NCBI RefSeq assembly: GCF_030867145.1
Contig: NC_134421.1
Location: 22,885,979 to 22,949,978, forward strand
Reading direction: 5' to 3'
Source: Opisthocomus hoazin
Lineage: Eukaryota; Chordata; Aves; Opisthocomiformes; Opisthocomidae
DNA length: 64,000 nucleotides
This document shows positions 23,600 through 37,400 of this stretch, piece by piece. The position numbers were made by a program, and so were the translations under genes. Position 1 is the first letter of the stretch. Each line of letters opens with the position of its first letter. The notes under the pieces are model-generated. The model made no database searches. It was given only the letters and a program-made list of their open reading frames with translations, and was not told where the DNA came from.

Positions 23600-26500
23600 G
23601 GTCACTGTTCCCACAAGGAAACCCTTGTATCAGGTTGAGGGTAGTCCTTGGATGAAGAACAGCCTTTTGAAGCTGAACACAAAGCAAGATGGTGGTTATA
23701 CTGATAGACAAAGAAAACGTTGACGATTTTAAGCTGAAGGACAGTGCTGACAAGAATAAATAAATGGTTATAAACTATCTGAAACAAGTGCGGTCTGGAA
23801 ATTAATGGAAAGGAGTGAAACTGCATTTAAGGAGTGAGCTTCAGGAATATCTTATCCATAGCACATAGTGGGGCTAAACAGAGTTACTTCAAACAGACTC
23901 TTGCCGAGTTTATGTCCAGGAGAAGATTGTGACAACGGGGGAACTGCTGCTCAGGATTCCTGCCGTTCTGGACTGCCACAGTGTGACGGACCTGTGTGCA
24001 AATGTGCCCTGCTACGGTCTCGTAGCACTGAACGCTCTCATGTGTGCCACATGTGTGTGCAAAGCTGTGATACAAGCACATTAGGCCTTGTTCTAGTTTC
24101 CTAGGAAATACCAACTAAAATTAAGGCTTCTCTGAATTATCTTGAAGGTGCTCACGACTTAGTTGTCGCAGCTTCTTTAAAAGGTTGCCTAAACTCAGTG
24201 ATGATGATGACTGTGGTTGACACCTCTGGCTCTGAGATGCCTTCTCAAAAGTATATTGTTCATCCATGCAGGAGACAAAAATCCTTTGCTGTCCAGTAGA
24301 AACCTTGAAGTTAACTCCCTTCACAGCTGGAGACCACTGCAAATTGCACCTGCTTCTTTCTCCAATGTAAGACACTTTTTTTTTTTTTAACTCATCTTCT
24401 CTCTATTGAGCAGCATCTGTTAGAAAAATTAATTTTTAAAAACCTCATGCTAGCCCCTTAGAAAATTGCTCTCCCCATAAAAAATACTAGATCTTGATAC
24501 GCTCAAGTGTATTAGTCATCATTGCAATATAAACCTTCTGTGGTGCTCCTACATTGCCGTTTCCTATATCAATTTATTTGCTTTTATCGAGATAATTTTT
24601 TTTACTTTTCAGTGCCCTGTGTATTTTCTGAGGACTGCATACAGACACACTCTCACAGGTATGTATGCTCTCTCTCCTCGGACACAAGTTTGAAAAAGTG
24701 GAGTTTCTGATGTTGCTGATGAATGTGACCGACAAGTCTTCTAGTGGTGGGATTTTGTAGGCTGGTGGTAGTCAGTTGTTAACAGCTAAGGAGCTAATTC
24801 GTTGATGAAATTGTAAAGAACAGCCAAAGACCTTGAAGTTTCCTTTTTTTTTTTTTTTTAATAAATGTTGCACCACATGCCAGTCTGTTCTGTTTGTTTT
24901 CAAGTATTGTATTTTTTTTTTCCACATAGCGAATGTTACATGGTTTTCTGGGGGAAATATTCCAGACTGGAGGGTGGCCACCGGGAGGATTACTGGTATC
25001 TGTTGCCTAGTGCTACCCCATCTTTAGTCTTCTCTTTCACATCACTGCAATGGAAGATCACTTGCAAGGTTCATCAGAAATTGTTAGCATGCTAGCTTCT
25101 GTCCCTTCTGTGACCTCACTGGGAACACTTGACAGCCCTCTGGAATCTTGATTCACAGAACAGCCTTCACTAGATTTTTCAGATTCCCTGATTTTATACC
25201 CTCATTGCATAATTAGTTTTAAATTAGAGGTAACCTGTGAGTATTTCTGTAATGATTTTATTCTGGAAATGTGTGCTTTAAAATATCACTGTAATGGCAA
25301 GTCTTGTAACTTAAATCCTGGTTCTAAAAGGTTGCAATCGAAGGTACTGCAGAAGTTTATTTTTATTTTTTAAAAACTAAACCATATTCCCTGTTAAGCT
25401 TCCAGGCTTTTTTTAGACAGTTTCTATAAAAAGATTTTTTAGGAGACAGTAGATGAGGTCTGCCCCCTCCCCGACACATAATGTTCTGCGAGTCTATTCT
25501 TAGAACCACGATCTGACGGATTACAACTTTCTGGTAGGGAGACGGGAATTGCTTAAGGACAGCTCAGAAGCGTGACTACACACTTCTCCAGCATGTCTGG
25601 AGAGGGGGTTATTAATAACCGCCAACGGCCTCGCTTGCTTCAGCAGGTGGTAGGCAGCAAAGAGGAGAGCTGCTCGCTCTGTGTTGGCCCAACAGAAAGG
25701 TTGTTCTCCCCGTTGGTGGCGGAGATGCTGTGGAGGCACTGATGGTGATGAGGTGCAGACCTCTGCGACTTTACGTCTCTGAAAACCTGGAAGGTTTTGT
25801 TTCTAGGCTGCTCTCTTGCTGAAGAAAAAACATCATCTGTTCTTACTCAAACAGTCAGTTACAAACTTCTCCAGGAAATATTCTAACTTATAAAACAGTT
25901 GCCCTATAGCTAGGCAGCAAATGCTGTGTAGGAATGAGGGCAGGACTATGGTGGTTGGCTCTGTTTTAGAGGAACAAATTTATAAATCAGGGCTGGCATC
26001 TGGATTGGCGTGGGTTTTGTGTAAGCAGTTGCACGCACACACCTCCCCCTTGTGGGAAATGGAAAATGGGGACTTGGCTGTTCCAGCTCTTTTGCTGCAG
26101 CAGCACATGTAGGAAATTGTTTCTTAGTAAAGTCATTCGGGCTGCTTATTAGCAAACTGAATATAATACATATTTATTTTTTTCATAGAAACCAATGTCT
26201 CAAGCTCTTTCAGGAGCAAGCATTTGGTTTCCTTTGTTTCCTTTAAATCTGGAGTAGGAAAGGTACCGCACAATCACACCTACAAGTGCAAATGAATTTG
26301 TGAATGGATGGGTTTGGTTTATTGCAAAGGTAATGTCTTAACAATGGAAAGCCTTCACTCTTGGAATAACATATCTTAATCTTTGTGAGGTTATTCCATA
26401 AATTCAGGATACAAATTTCTAATGAGACATTGTAGTTTAGCTATGATCTTTATTCTCAAATTTTCTCAAGTTATGCTGTAGCCAGACAGATTTTCTATGT

Positions 26501-29500
26501 TTTAAGTCAATCTGCAAACACCTAGAGTAAACGCCAATGCTTATGTCAGTAGGCTGTCGTCATTCTGCAGCAGACCTCACGCCACCTCGTCACTGGTCCA
26601 TCCAGTTACTGGTAAGGAGTCAAGCTGCAACTGTAAATAACAGATGACAAAACTAAAGTGCCTGCAGTGGTCGTATGCAGCCTAAATAATTTGTGTTCCT
26701 GTTGATTGCTGTAGTTCAAGTAAGCAATATTATGCCTCTATGCAAGCAGCCACTTAATGAAAAAAAAAATCAAAAGTTGTTTGCTACAGTGAAGGCTCCT
26801 ACTCACAGCACCCTGTTCTGATGTCCTACAAGCTGGTAAAACATATAACCGGTGGGTTTTTTTCTTCTCTCAGTACAGTTTCACCCAGTACCGCCAGTTA
26901 GGATAATTCAGAAATGATCCAGTGACTGTCATAATTAGTTCTAAGTGCAAAATGCTGCACTTCTGTGCCTCAGTTTCCCCATTTGTACATAGCCATCATA
27001 ACAACTCTTGTAAAATACTCTGGGATTTACTGAAGAACATTTTTAATGTAAAATCTAGATATTAATGTGAGAATTAATTCTGAATGTGTACATACATCCA
27101 TCTGGTTTTTGCTGTTGAACAGACTTTCTGCAATACTTGACAAAAATATCAAAATGCTTTTATGCAAATAAAGAATCTGGGGTTTGAAATAGAGTCACAA
27201 TTGCAGTAAGACTTTTACAAGATTGCAAATGGGGGCAGCTGGAGGAAGTAAGATTACTCAGCCACGGGCTCAGCTGGCCTGGATGCGCCCACTCAGTGAG
27301 TAACTCGATGACAGCAAAAGCTGTCACACGAAGATGGTCAGCAGCTGTGTTGAATTGTTCTGGGAGTATTAATCGCATAATTGCAATTTTTCTTTTCTGC
27401 CGGCAGTGACATTATACAGCACTTTGTTGGTAAGGTGGTTGCCTAACATTTTCTCAGAACCGCTGTAATCCCAGTGATGATGCGGTGGTCAGGATTTGTG
27501 GGAGGAGAATCGTGCTCTCCATCCTGCCCTTCACATCGGTGTGGTGGGACAAGATCGGCTTAGCCAACAGGACAGGTCACTGCTGCGGGAAGGGGTAATC
27601 CCACATCTGCCACATCTCCATCTGTTTCCCACCACTTCTCTTGTGCCAGCTCTGATGCCTCAGTGAGCTGGTCAGAAAGGTAGCTCAGCCAAAAAAACAC
27701 CCATACCCCAACAGGTACGTACCAATGGACGGAGGGGGTCAGGAATACCGGGCAGAGCGCAGGGAAAGGGAGCAGGAGCTCAGTGTTGCCTGTAGGTTCT
27801 CCAAAAGGATAACAGGCATCCAGAGTTGGGTCACAGATACTACAAGAGGCAATCCCACTCCCACTTGTGTTACTTGCCTTTTGTTGTCTCTGGTGCTTGC
27901 TAGACCCCACTGTACGACAAATCAATTCACCAGCCCAGCAGAAGACCAGAGGAAATGGCTGGGTTTCTGCCAGGGTAGTGCATTGAGTCAGCTCAGCAGA
28001 ATGTGACAGGCCCCAAGAGTGAACGATGGGGGAAATGCGGTGCGTGAGGAAGGAGGGTAGAAGGAGTGAGATGGGAAGGGGAAGTAAGAAGTCCTCTTTT
28101 TGACAGATTGACTCAGCTGTCTGGTATAACTTGACCTCAAATGTGTGGTTTGACACTATCCTTGAAGCAGTGAACTACAGGCAGCCCCCTTCTCACACCT
28201 CAGCTATGGCTTACTGTCCCCTTTCTCCTGCCAGACCTGCACAGCTGCGTGACTGCCTGGGGTTCGCATCAGCTCACTGCTCACCCGGGAACTAGTCACG
28301 CTTTTGATCAGCTCATCTTCCGTGAGATCATGATGTGAGCTGAGGGAGCAGCAGTGTGTGGCGGAGGAGGAGGGCGGGAGCCCTCTTTAGCAGCAATGCA
28401 AATACAAAGCGGCGTAAGCCTGACACAAAACTACACCCTAAACAACCACTGTGGAGGCAGGCCTTGGTGGAGCTGGGCTGTGGGAATGAACTCCGATTTA
28501 AGTGGGGACCACAGGTGACACCAGTCATACTGAACACAGTACCTAAATTTCCTCTGAAATGCAAATATAAATGTTGCTTTATTAAAGCAAACTACCAGCA
28601 ACTGCAGCGTGACAAGATCGCTTTTCTAGAGCGAACCTGCATTTTCAGGCGCTCTGAGCTCGGAAGCAAAGCATCAGGAGCAGCACGGGTGGCACTGCAC
28701 GCTCCAGGCGGGTGAGCTGGGGGCTGTGGGCACCCCAGGGCGAGACGAGCGGTGGCCCCACCAGCAACCCCACCACGCCGGAGGCAGGTGAGCAGAGCGG
28801 GGTGGCTACGGCAGTGGGGCCTGCTGATGGTCCGGGGATCGTCAGGTGGGACACGGTGACAGGCCAGGTCCAAGGCTGGCCCAGGAGCCCCCGGCGCTCA
28901 GACAGGTAGAGCTGCGGTGCGGCTCAGGAAGGGCTGACCACCCAGGCTCCTCAGAGGGTGATGCTGGAGGCTCCCGTCGAGGCCATCACAGCAATTTGTG
29001 CACTTGCCACCCTGACACAAAGCTGTGGAGTCAGAATAGCATCTAACAAAGCCTTTACTGGTCTAAGGGCAGTACAACAATGCAGAGTCCTGGCTGATAT
29101 CCTTGAGATGTTTATGAACATACATCTGAAAAACACAGGCATATAATATTCCCAGATTTCCTCACATTCTGCCTGAGGTGCAGAGTTTATTTCAGGACAT
29201 TAAGGGAGCAAACAGTTAGCAATTGCCAATGCTAAGAGAGCATCAGACAGAACTCCAGGCGATGAGTCTAATAAAAAATTTCAGTTTAATTTAAACAAAA
29301 ATATCAGTCTTAATGACTTCCAAACATATCACATCTAAATCTTTCAGCCTAGCAAAAGAAAAATACGTGGTTGAGTCAAGGAGGGCAGCTGTCTAAATGC
29401 GGATGCATGACTTCATTAATTACAATACTTGTGATGAAAGCAGAATTCTTTTTTCCATCGTACCTTATTTTACCAAAAAAAAAAAAAAAAGCATTACTGA

Positions 29501-32500
29501 AACACTCTTCAAGTTTTGACAAACTACACATGTAGCACTGTGGAAAGCTAGGTTTTTGGATCTACTTTTTCTTCTTTTCTCTTCTCTTCTCTTTTTAGGT
29601 GGTTTTAATGGCATTGTCATATGTTTAATGGTATTGTCATATGTTTAGTGGTATATGTGTCTTTGAAAAACTGTGGATAAAGAATCCCTGTGCCATGCTG
29701 CTCGAAATAAATAATCTGGCAAAGAAGAATAAATACATTTTAGCAACAACCTTGAACTCCAAAGTAGGAGTGCTGAAGTACTACTCTACCCAGGGAAGTG
29801 GAAAGCAGAAGCATGCTGGGCTGGATCACCCGTGGTGCTTCTCCAAGGATGTCTTCCAATACACATGCCAAATGGAGGATATGCACACAGAGCGGTGCAG
29901 GCTCCAGTCCAGAACCCAGTTACGGCAGCAATAATGGCTGAGTGGAAAATCCTGAAGGACAGGGGTGGACACCGGAAGGTCACGGGGTTGGGAAAGCACC
30001 TGGAAGACGCAAGAACCTCCATAGGGTGTGGCTAGCTTGAGGAGACAAAACTCCCTTGCCACTTATGTGTCTTCTTCCAGCTCTGATTCAGAGGATGAAG
30101 TTGCCTCCTTTGGGAATTTGAGAATGCTGTAAAGGAAGGACAATTTTTACTATAGCTTCTCCTGGAAGATATCTCTTGGTACAGTGGGAGCACAAAGAAG
30201 CAAAGTCTAAAGACAGTATCCTGGAGCAGGCAGTTTGGATGGCTTTTCCAGCACCTGTATGGGTACTCAGGGATCTCTGCAGCAGCATTTGTAGGAGCTA
30301 GAATGCCTTAGGGGAACAACCTAAATCTTTGTAGATATGACAACAGAAAACAATGTTCTTTATTTACTGCCAGCTCCTGAGCAAGGGGACTTTGAAAGCC
30401 TCTTGCTAAGAGGAGCCAGAAAGAGAGGTGTCATGAAAACTGCAACTTTCCCAGGATGTGGCAGGCAACTTGCTGAGCAATGAAAACTATCAAAACATAA
30501 TAGCTTTCCAGATTGACTTGCTGCAACTTCAGATGGAAGCAAGATTCCTGGTCTCTAACACTTGTAAGGGGACACCGAGTGCAACATTCATGAGCATTTG
30601 TTAGAGCCAACTATGTTCCACTCTGTTGTTGCATCTTGCAGACATAGGAAAAAGTTCACAGAGCAGAAGTTCCAGCACTTTCAAGAAACTGAGTGGCATT
30701 GAGCCTAAAAACATCTTTTGACCCATGTTCTCTTCCACTTCTGACAGTCCTTTAATGGTCAGTATTCCAGGAGAAGGGTAAAAGAAAAAAAAAAAAGAGT
30801 AGGAGAAGGCAGAAACAAAGAAAAAGAAGTAATTTTGCAAGCAGTGTAACAAAATACATTGGTTTCCAATTACTTTGGTCTTGAGGATATGCCCCAGTGA
30901 AGATTCTGTGATGTCTAATAAAGTGTTGGATTCACGGAGTCTTTCTCCTAGTGGGATGATGAGCAACACTCTTTTTTTTTCCTTTTGTCTTCCTGCTTTC
31001 ATAAAATTCACAAGGAATTGCTTGACCTCTCCAGCTGTATCTTCATATTTGTTTGATGCTGGCAAGTGCATACAAGGGTTACTAGCATAGGACAGAGGGG
31101 TGAAAAGGGATCATTTGGTTTAGGGACTATTTCTGGTCTTGGCCCCTGAACTGCCTATTGTATTATGTGAAATTTACACAACATGGAGAGAATGATTTTT
31201 AAAATAACTTAAATATTTGCATTCCTTCTACCTAGGTCAGTATACCTGCTAACTCAAAATGAAGGTTTCTAGTTATTACTGGGTGTCATAGCAACGTGAT
31301 TACAAATATGTTCTGTTATTCACAAAGTTTCAAGATTAGTGAAAAGAGGAAATCGGCATTCGTATAATCTTCTGTCCCGATTTTTTTTTACCTTGACTCC
31401 CTAAGCAAAGTTCACTGTAATCCCATTCCTCAAAAGCAATTAGACTCTCTACCCCATCCGCATGCTGCTCAGTGGTAAGCAGTTATTTGTATGCAGGTCA
31501 GCACTGCACTGTGGTCGTCACGAGATGTTGTTAATTCATTTACACCAACCTCACTGCTCTCCCAAGTGCCACACAATTTGAGAAGGCATTACTGTATTTA
31601 TGCCTTGTAAAATTTACTGCAAAGTAAGCCTTCATTTGTGAAGATCTGAGTTCTAGAAACAGGCACTAAATACAGCCTCAAAATTCTTCCAATCGAACAA
31701 GGATTGCTCAAGAACAATTTTAGTACCACACGGGTTCTACAGCCCCTGTATGAGCCCAGGCCTGAGGTTTACATTTGCCCATACAAAGAACATCTTGAAC
31801 ACTGTACTTCTAATCTTTTTTTTTTTTTTTTCTGCAGAGGGGTGGAAAGCTGTGCTATAGTCATTTGGAAGAGGCTTCACATCTCTGTGTGTGATCTCAC
31901 CTATCTAAAACAAAACCCCAAAAGCAATCAGCTAGTAAATCACTGAGGCTGCTGCCACCAGAATCAAACAGTAAGACACTGTGCACCCTAAGCAGAGCTC
32001 TAGCAGCCCAGATTAGAATTGTTTATTCTGAGGCACCAGATGTGCTGCAGATACTTCACTATCTGTGAAGCTAGGAAAAAGGCAGGCTAACATGCAGCTG
32101 ATAAACGCAGAATCTTAGAAGGGTTTTTCTCCACCTTAGAACTTTTTTTCTAGAGATCAGCATTTCACCTTTTTAGGTGAGATGGTAAGTACCGTGAAGG
32201 TGCTGAGTATACAAAAGTGTCTACTCAGTCTTGTTCAGTAGTAGCAACAGGTTGTAACCATAAAGTAAAAAGAAAAATCCACGATTAAAGAATAGTTCTG
32301 TGTGTAACTAGCAAGACCAGGTTTTGCTGAAGGAGCACATCTAAACAGGGACATTTCACATGCTAAGATATGCAAGTGAACTCACCCGTCTCCACTGCAG
32401 AATGAGCAGGTATTCATGGCGAATCCTTTAAGCCCCAATTCCGCAAATGTGTTTTCATGCACTTCACTTGGTACGCGTCACTTCACTGTTGATTTGACTG

Positions 32501-33000
32501 ACTTCAGAGACAGTTACATGCAGAAAGTTAGGAGAGAAATTGAGTGCTTTAAAGGGCTGAGGATGCTCACGAGAGTTCACAGAGAGTATGGGTTTTCATT
32601 AATTGACATGAATTTTGGAATTAGTGGTGTGTTCAACAGCTGGGGGTGTCAAATAGTGCAGAACAACTCTGTACTTGTTAGATGCCTTCTATAGTGCCCA
32701 TAGCTTAGTGAGGGCAGAGAAGAAGCTTTTGGGAAGTATTGTAGGGAGGGTGAAGGAAGGAGGCACACACCACTCCTCTGAGACGTGCTTCATGTTATCG
32801 TAACCATTGTGTAATAATGCAAATGCTTACATTTTAGGCTGTAGAACATGTGTAGATTATCTGTGATAGGAGTGTTTCAACAACTACACAGTGCAGACTT
32901 GCCAGTGTCAGAGAACTTTCCACTCTACCAGAGTGTACAGAAATCACGTCGATCACCTATAAGTTCTGTTTTTGAACTAGGAGAAAACCTTGATGGGGAA
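23600..33000. other. MRPL42-UBE2N intergenic interval
   Basis: About 9.4 kb between the divergent MRPL42 and UBE2N promoters. I see no complete gene. A minus-strand frame at 24121-24416 and a plus-strand piece at 30081-30132 look exon-like but match no protein I recognise. The 27.2-29.1 kb part is moderately GC-rich and carries a 198-codon minus-strand frame that does not look like a protein family. A pyrimidine tract and a 20 bp duplication sit near 29.6 kb. Confidence 0.5.
29609..29648. repeat. 20 bp tandem duplication
   Basis: TGGCATTGTCATATGTTTAA is followed directly by TGGTATTGTCATATGTTTAG, then the start of a third unit. It comes just after a long CTTCTCTTCTC pyrimidine tract. Confidence 0.85.
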
Positions 33001-33019
33001 TCATATGTACGCAGGGTCC

Positions 33020-34450
33020 CGCTGCTGGCCGCGCCGCTGTCCTGCTTAACCCACGGCAAACCGCCGCACCTCTCCGCGCTTTTATTCCCCACCCATGTCG
33101 ATGCACGGTGCTAGATGCCACCGTCGCCATGCAGCTGCAGCGGTGCCCTCGGGTGCTCCTGCGATGCTCTTCACTTCCACAATACTCCTCTTTCTGCTAA
33201 AAAAGGGGGCAGCTCGCCGCCCGGGGGTCGCTAAGCCAGAGATGCTCCGAGGTACCGTCGTGCCAGGTCTGACCACACTCACACCGCCCAGAGTCAGCCT
33301 CAGCCCCGCCAGCGCCGAGAGCCGGCCCCGCGGGCGGGCTGCTCCCACCTCCGCAGGGGACCGAGGGGCACCGCGGGGGGCTCGGTCCGAGGCACCGCAA
33401 CCGGCTCCGGCAGCTGGGCCCCACCAACTCCCGCTGGGGTGCCGGAGGAGGCCGCTGCCCGCTCGGCTCCCGCGGGCCCGGGAAAGCGAACGCCCACAGC
33501 AGGCACGCTGGGGCCTCCGAGGCGCGGCCTACATTGCCCGGCGTCCCGCGCCGAGGGCGGTGCCACCGGAAGCGCGGCGCGGACTACTTCCGGCTGTGCG
33601 CGAGCCCCGAGCGGAGGCGAGCCCGCGAGCCTGCACCTTGACGAGACAAGATGGCCGGGCTGCCCCGCAGGATCATCAAGGTACCCCCTCACCGCCAGCG
33701 GGGGCCCCAGGGGCGGCCCGGCCATGTCCCGCGCGGCGGGCAGGGCCGCGCCGGGCCGGGCGCCGCTTCCGGTGGCCGGGAGCAGGGCCGCGTGGGGGTA
33801 GGGCCGCTCCCAGGCCTCCTCCTTCCCCGGCTGGGCGGGGGCCGCTGGGCCCGGCCGCCGCGGGAGCGAGCAGGGGCGAGGGGCCGCGCCGGGCCTGCCC
33901 CGGCTTCCCGTGCGCGGCGGGACGCGCCCTGCTGGCGGCCGGGGGTCGGGGCGGGAGCGGGCCAGTCACGGTAACCGCGCGGGCGGCGGCGCCTCACGGC
34001 CCCCGGTGCCGCCGTCCCTCGGGTGTCTGCGCGCCTCTTCCGGAGCCTGAGAGGCCTCCGCACGGCCGGGCCTCGCCGTGCCTGAGCCGGGGGACCGCGG
34101 CAGCGGGCGCGGGGCTCGGCTCCCTCCTCCGCTGCGCGGCGGGGCGAAACGCACCGAGGGGCGAAACCGGGGCTGGGGCGGTGCGGCGGGGCGTCCGTAC
34201 CGGCACACGCTGGGCCAGCCCGGCCGCTGCCGTGGGCGCTCCGAGCGCTCAACCCGCACCGTGCGGGCGGCTCGGTGCCTCCCTTCGGTTCCCGTTTACT
34301 GGGCTGTGCAGGGGCTGCCGGCGCGGGGGGCGTCCCGGGTGCCGCCGCAGCTGAGGCGCTGGGTGGTTTGGCGTCCCTCGGCGGAGACGCGGGCAGCTGT
34401 TTGGCCATGCCTGGGAGTCTTTTGGGCAGCGGGTGTTGGTGCTGGGCTGC
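33020..34450. promoter_or_regulatory. UBE2N: CpG island, UBE2N promoter and 5' exon
   Basis: Very GC- and CpG-rich block spanning the UBE2N first exon and the start of intron 1. No TATA box is visible at a suitable position. Upstream of the ATG lies an inverted pair of ETS/GABP motifs: CCGGAAG at 33566-33572 and ACTTCCGG at 33586-33593, about 60-85 bp before the start codon. This is typical of a TATA-less housekeeping promoter. Long open frames across the island are composition artefacts. Confidence 0.85.
33651..33680 (+). CDS. UBE2N: UBE2N coding exon 1
   Basis: Ten codons, [10 protein letters not shown], ending in phase 0 before donor GTACCC. The ATG context is ACAAGATGG with A at -3 and G at +4, a good Kozak match. 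The exon is embedded in the CpG island. Confidence 0.98.
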
Positions 34451-37400
34451 TGTCTCCCACGCAGTCTGCAGCGATGTGAACCGCAGCCCTCACGCTGGGG
34501 ATCACGGTCTTTACGAAGGTTACTGGGTGATTCCAGTAAGGCTCGTTAGCCTTCACAGGAAATAGCAGCACCCTTCCTCCTTGTTGAGGTGAACGAATGT
34601 CAGAAACAATTTGTAATGGTGTGAAGCTCTCTTTGTTGAGCACGCAGTGTTGCCAACCACTGTAAAACACCTGAGTGTAGAACATGTTAAATAGTGGATA
34701 AAAAAATAAAACTGGATTTTCTCTGAAAAGTCAAGCTGTCTAATAGGTAATAGAGGAGATAAGGTAAAAATAAGGCAGGAGTAGCGTTTATCTGGTGTGA
34801 AACAGACTGAACTGCGGTTACTGCTCAGAATAGCAAGCAGTAAAAATAACGAAGAGAAATCTTACAGAATGAGTTTGACGCTCGTCCAGCTGCCTTAGTG
34901 CACAGCATGCAAAGCTGAACACATTTCAGGTGTGAGAGGGAACACTGATTCATGATACAGCGGAGCTGATATTCATCACGGAGTTGTGGTAAGAGCTCCG
35001 TCGTGAGGCTGGTGTCCGTGTCAGATTTTGTTAACAGCTTTTGACAATTCCCCTGAGTACAGCCAAGGAGTGCATCTGCTTGTAAGCCGGTGCACACATT
35101 TTCGTCTTGTTGCTTTTGATTTTTTTCATGCTTTTCTAGAAAATACCTGCAACAATTCATGTGACTCGCTTCAGAGATGTGTGATGGCATGGGAATGCTT
35201 CTTCTCCTCCTGGAGAGGGGAGGTGGAGGGCAGCCGAAGAGAGACCTAGAAGGTTCCAGATTTCCTCCGGAGGACTCCCCATAGAGTTCTGGGGATTATT
35301 GTCTGTTATGGGGCAGTGTGTACAGCAGGTTATGTATTTCCATTTATGCATTATAAGTTGTCTGCAGCCAGTCCAGAGCTTTTGAATCTTGGATTGGTTA
35401 TGGTGGATGACCAATTCTTTAGCTCCTATGCTGTGCACGCGCTGGGTAGCCAGATGTACAAACAGTCCAGGACTTCAATCTGACTAGTTCATACAGCCTC
35501 AAAAACGTGCAAAGTCATGTTTTGAAATATCGCAGCTGTAGAAGTGCAGACCTAGAAATATGCCTGCTTGACTTTTCAGGAGTCTCGAGTGAGAATTGTT
35601 TTGACCTTTTCTATCCTGCCAATCTTGATGTTAGAGTTAAATTTCCTACTGCTGGTTGCCTTAGAGGGAGGGGGGGGAGGGATTTCTGCTGCTAGTGAGA
35701 ATTTGAAAGATCAGGAAAAGAAATGGAAGAGAGAGGGGGAGGTAGGAAAGGAAAGGGCGATAGAATTGTAAAAACACTCCAGTAACAAAAAGATCTAATT
35801 TTCTTTATGCACAGTACTAAATGTGATGATAAATACATGGCTTAGGTTGCTGTTAGGAAAAGACTTTCTTCCTTTGATCCACATGCACCCGAGGGAGACC
35901 AGCGATGGCTTGCTGGGGATGGGAGTGTAGATTCGGACCGCAGTGAAGTGCTAAACCTAGCTAACCGCTCGAAATGCGGTTGGCATTCCGTGTCTTGATC
36001 GACTGCTGGCAGATGGCCTGGCTCTCAGGTTGACTAGCAGCCCTGTACTCCTCAGCCTGCTTCTCGGCGATGTGCAGGCTGTCGTCTAGCCCAGGAGAGC
36101 AGTAGCTTTCCTTGTCTCAGCAGAGAGCTGTGTATATATTTCCAATACTTTCCCCAAGTTCAATTAAACATGACAGTATAGATGCTGCAAAGCAGTTCTT
36201 ACAGAAGATACAGAATTGCTCCTGGTTTGCTGTCCTCAGGTTACTTAGAAACACAGACTTTGAACAAGTAGGGCAGAACGATCTGCAAGTTCAAGAGATG
36301 ACTTGCTTTAGAGTTATGAATTGGTGTTAACACATCACAAACGGTGAGCAGAAAGTGATTATGTAGTTTTGAATTTTTAAAAATAGAATTGGAGTTGGAA
36401 TACTTTCTACCTTTTGAGTAGAGAAGATTATTTTTGTTTTCTTCAACAGTCCAAAATCAAGGGACCTCTAAGAATCACCTTGACAAGAACAACTATTAAT
36501 GTCAGATGAAACGAAAATGCTGTATGGCGCATTTACATAGATGTGTGGTTTTGATGCTGTAAACTTTTTTCCTATTGCACGGTATTAAAAAGTGAGGCTT
36601 TGCAATATACACAGTAAATAAGCCCAGTGATTTTTACTTTCAAGCACTTATACCAATTCTCTCCAGTGTTGCAAAGTCACGTACCTCCAGTTGAGTAAGG
36701 AGTTGAATTGCATCTGATTTTTTTTTTTTTTTCTGGCTGACATTCAAACCACCTCATTGCTGTGTCAAATGCAGTTGGTATATCTGAATGGGATGGGCAG
36801 TGCTGCTTTGTGTCATCTTTTCAGATGTTTTTTTCTGCCGTTTTCACTGCTGCAGTGATCTGATCATTCACAATTTGACGTCCCAGTCTACGTGTTAACT
36901 GTGTAACCAGTTGTTACTAGCGCTTCTGTTACAATCACTGCAGCTGCTCCTACCATGAAATAAACCATCTGAAGCAGTATCTGAGACTCTTTCAAAAAAT
37001 TTTTTTTTTAATTGAGAAGCTTATCAGTGTTAAATGACTGAGGCTTTGATTTCTTCTCCTGCATGGTAGCGTGTTGTTGTCTGAGAGATTCCTTCCTTGT
37101 TGTTTACTGTGAGAAGCTATTTCCACGTTGCTGCCAGTGAGCTCCCGCTAGCAGTATTTTTTGAGAATCTGGGTAACGTTTGGACTGCTGAGTTATAAAA
37201 CGCTACCTCAGCTTGTAAAATTTCTGGAAGATTTTAGAGATGCTCATGGTGTATGTGGTGATAGGCACCTACAGCATTCTGTATTAGAGGTCAGCATAAT
37301 CAGCTTTATATATTTTTAAAAATATAAATCAGGTATTAGTCTGCAACTTCTGAAACTTTCTAGAAGCTCTTGAACAGTATTGCTGGCAGCCAAGTTGAAG

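Noticed and set aside
23354-23614. 86-codon minus-strand protein
   Set aside because: Not a host gene: it is the C-terminus of CR1 ORF2 and is annotated as part of that element.
27560-28156. 198-codon minus-strand open frame
   Set aside because: Sequence is rich in Leu/Pro/Cys/Ser with no recognisable domain, no splice context that helps, and no plausible neighbours. I cannot support it as a gene.
30601-31071. 156-codon minus-strand open frame
   Set aside because: Contains long Phe runs from A/T tracts and no family-like sequence.
33095-34354. 419-codon plus-strand open frame over the UBE2N start
   Set aside because: It overlaps the UBE2N ATG in another frame, lies wholly in the CpG island, and is Arg/Ala/Pro/Gly-rich with equally long frames on the opposite strand. 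High G+C alone removes stop codons.
33689-34408. 239-codon minus-strand open frame in the UBE2N CpG island
   Set aside because: Same composition effect; low-complexity Pro/Ala/Arg sequence without any family-like motif.
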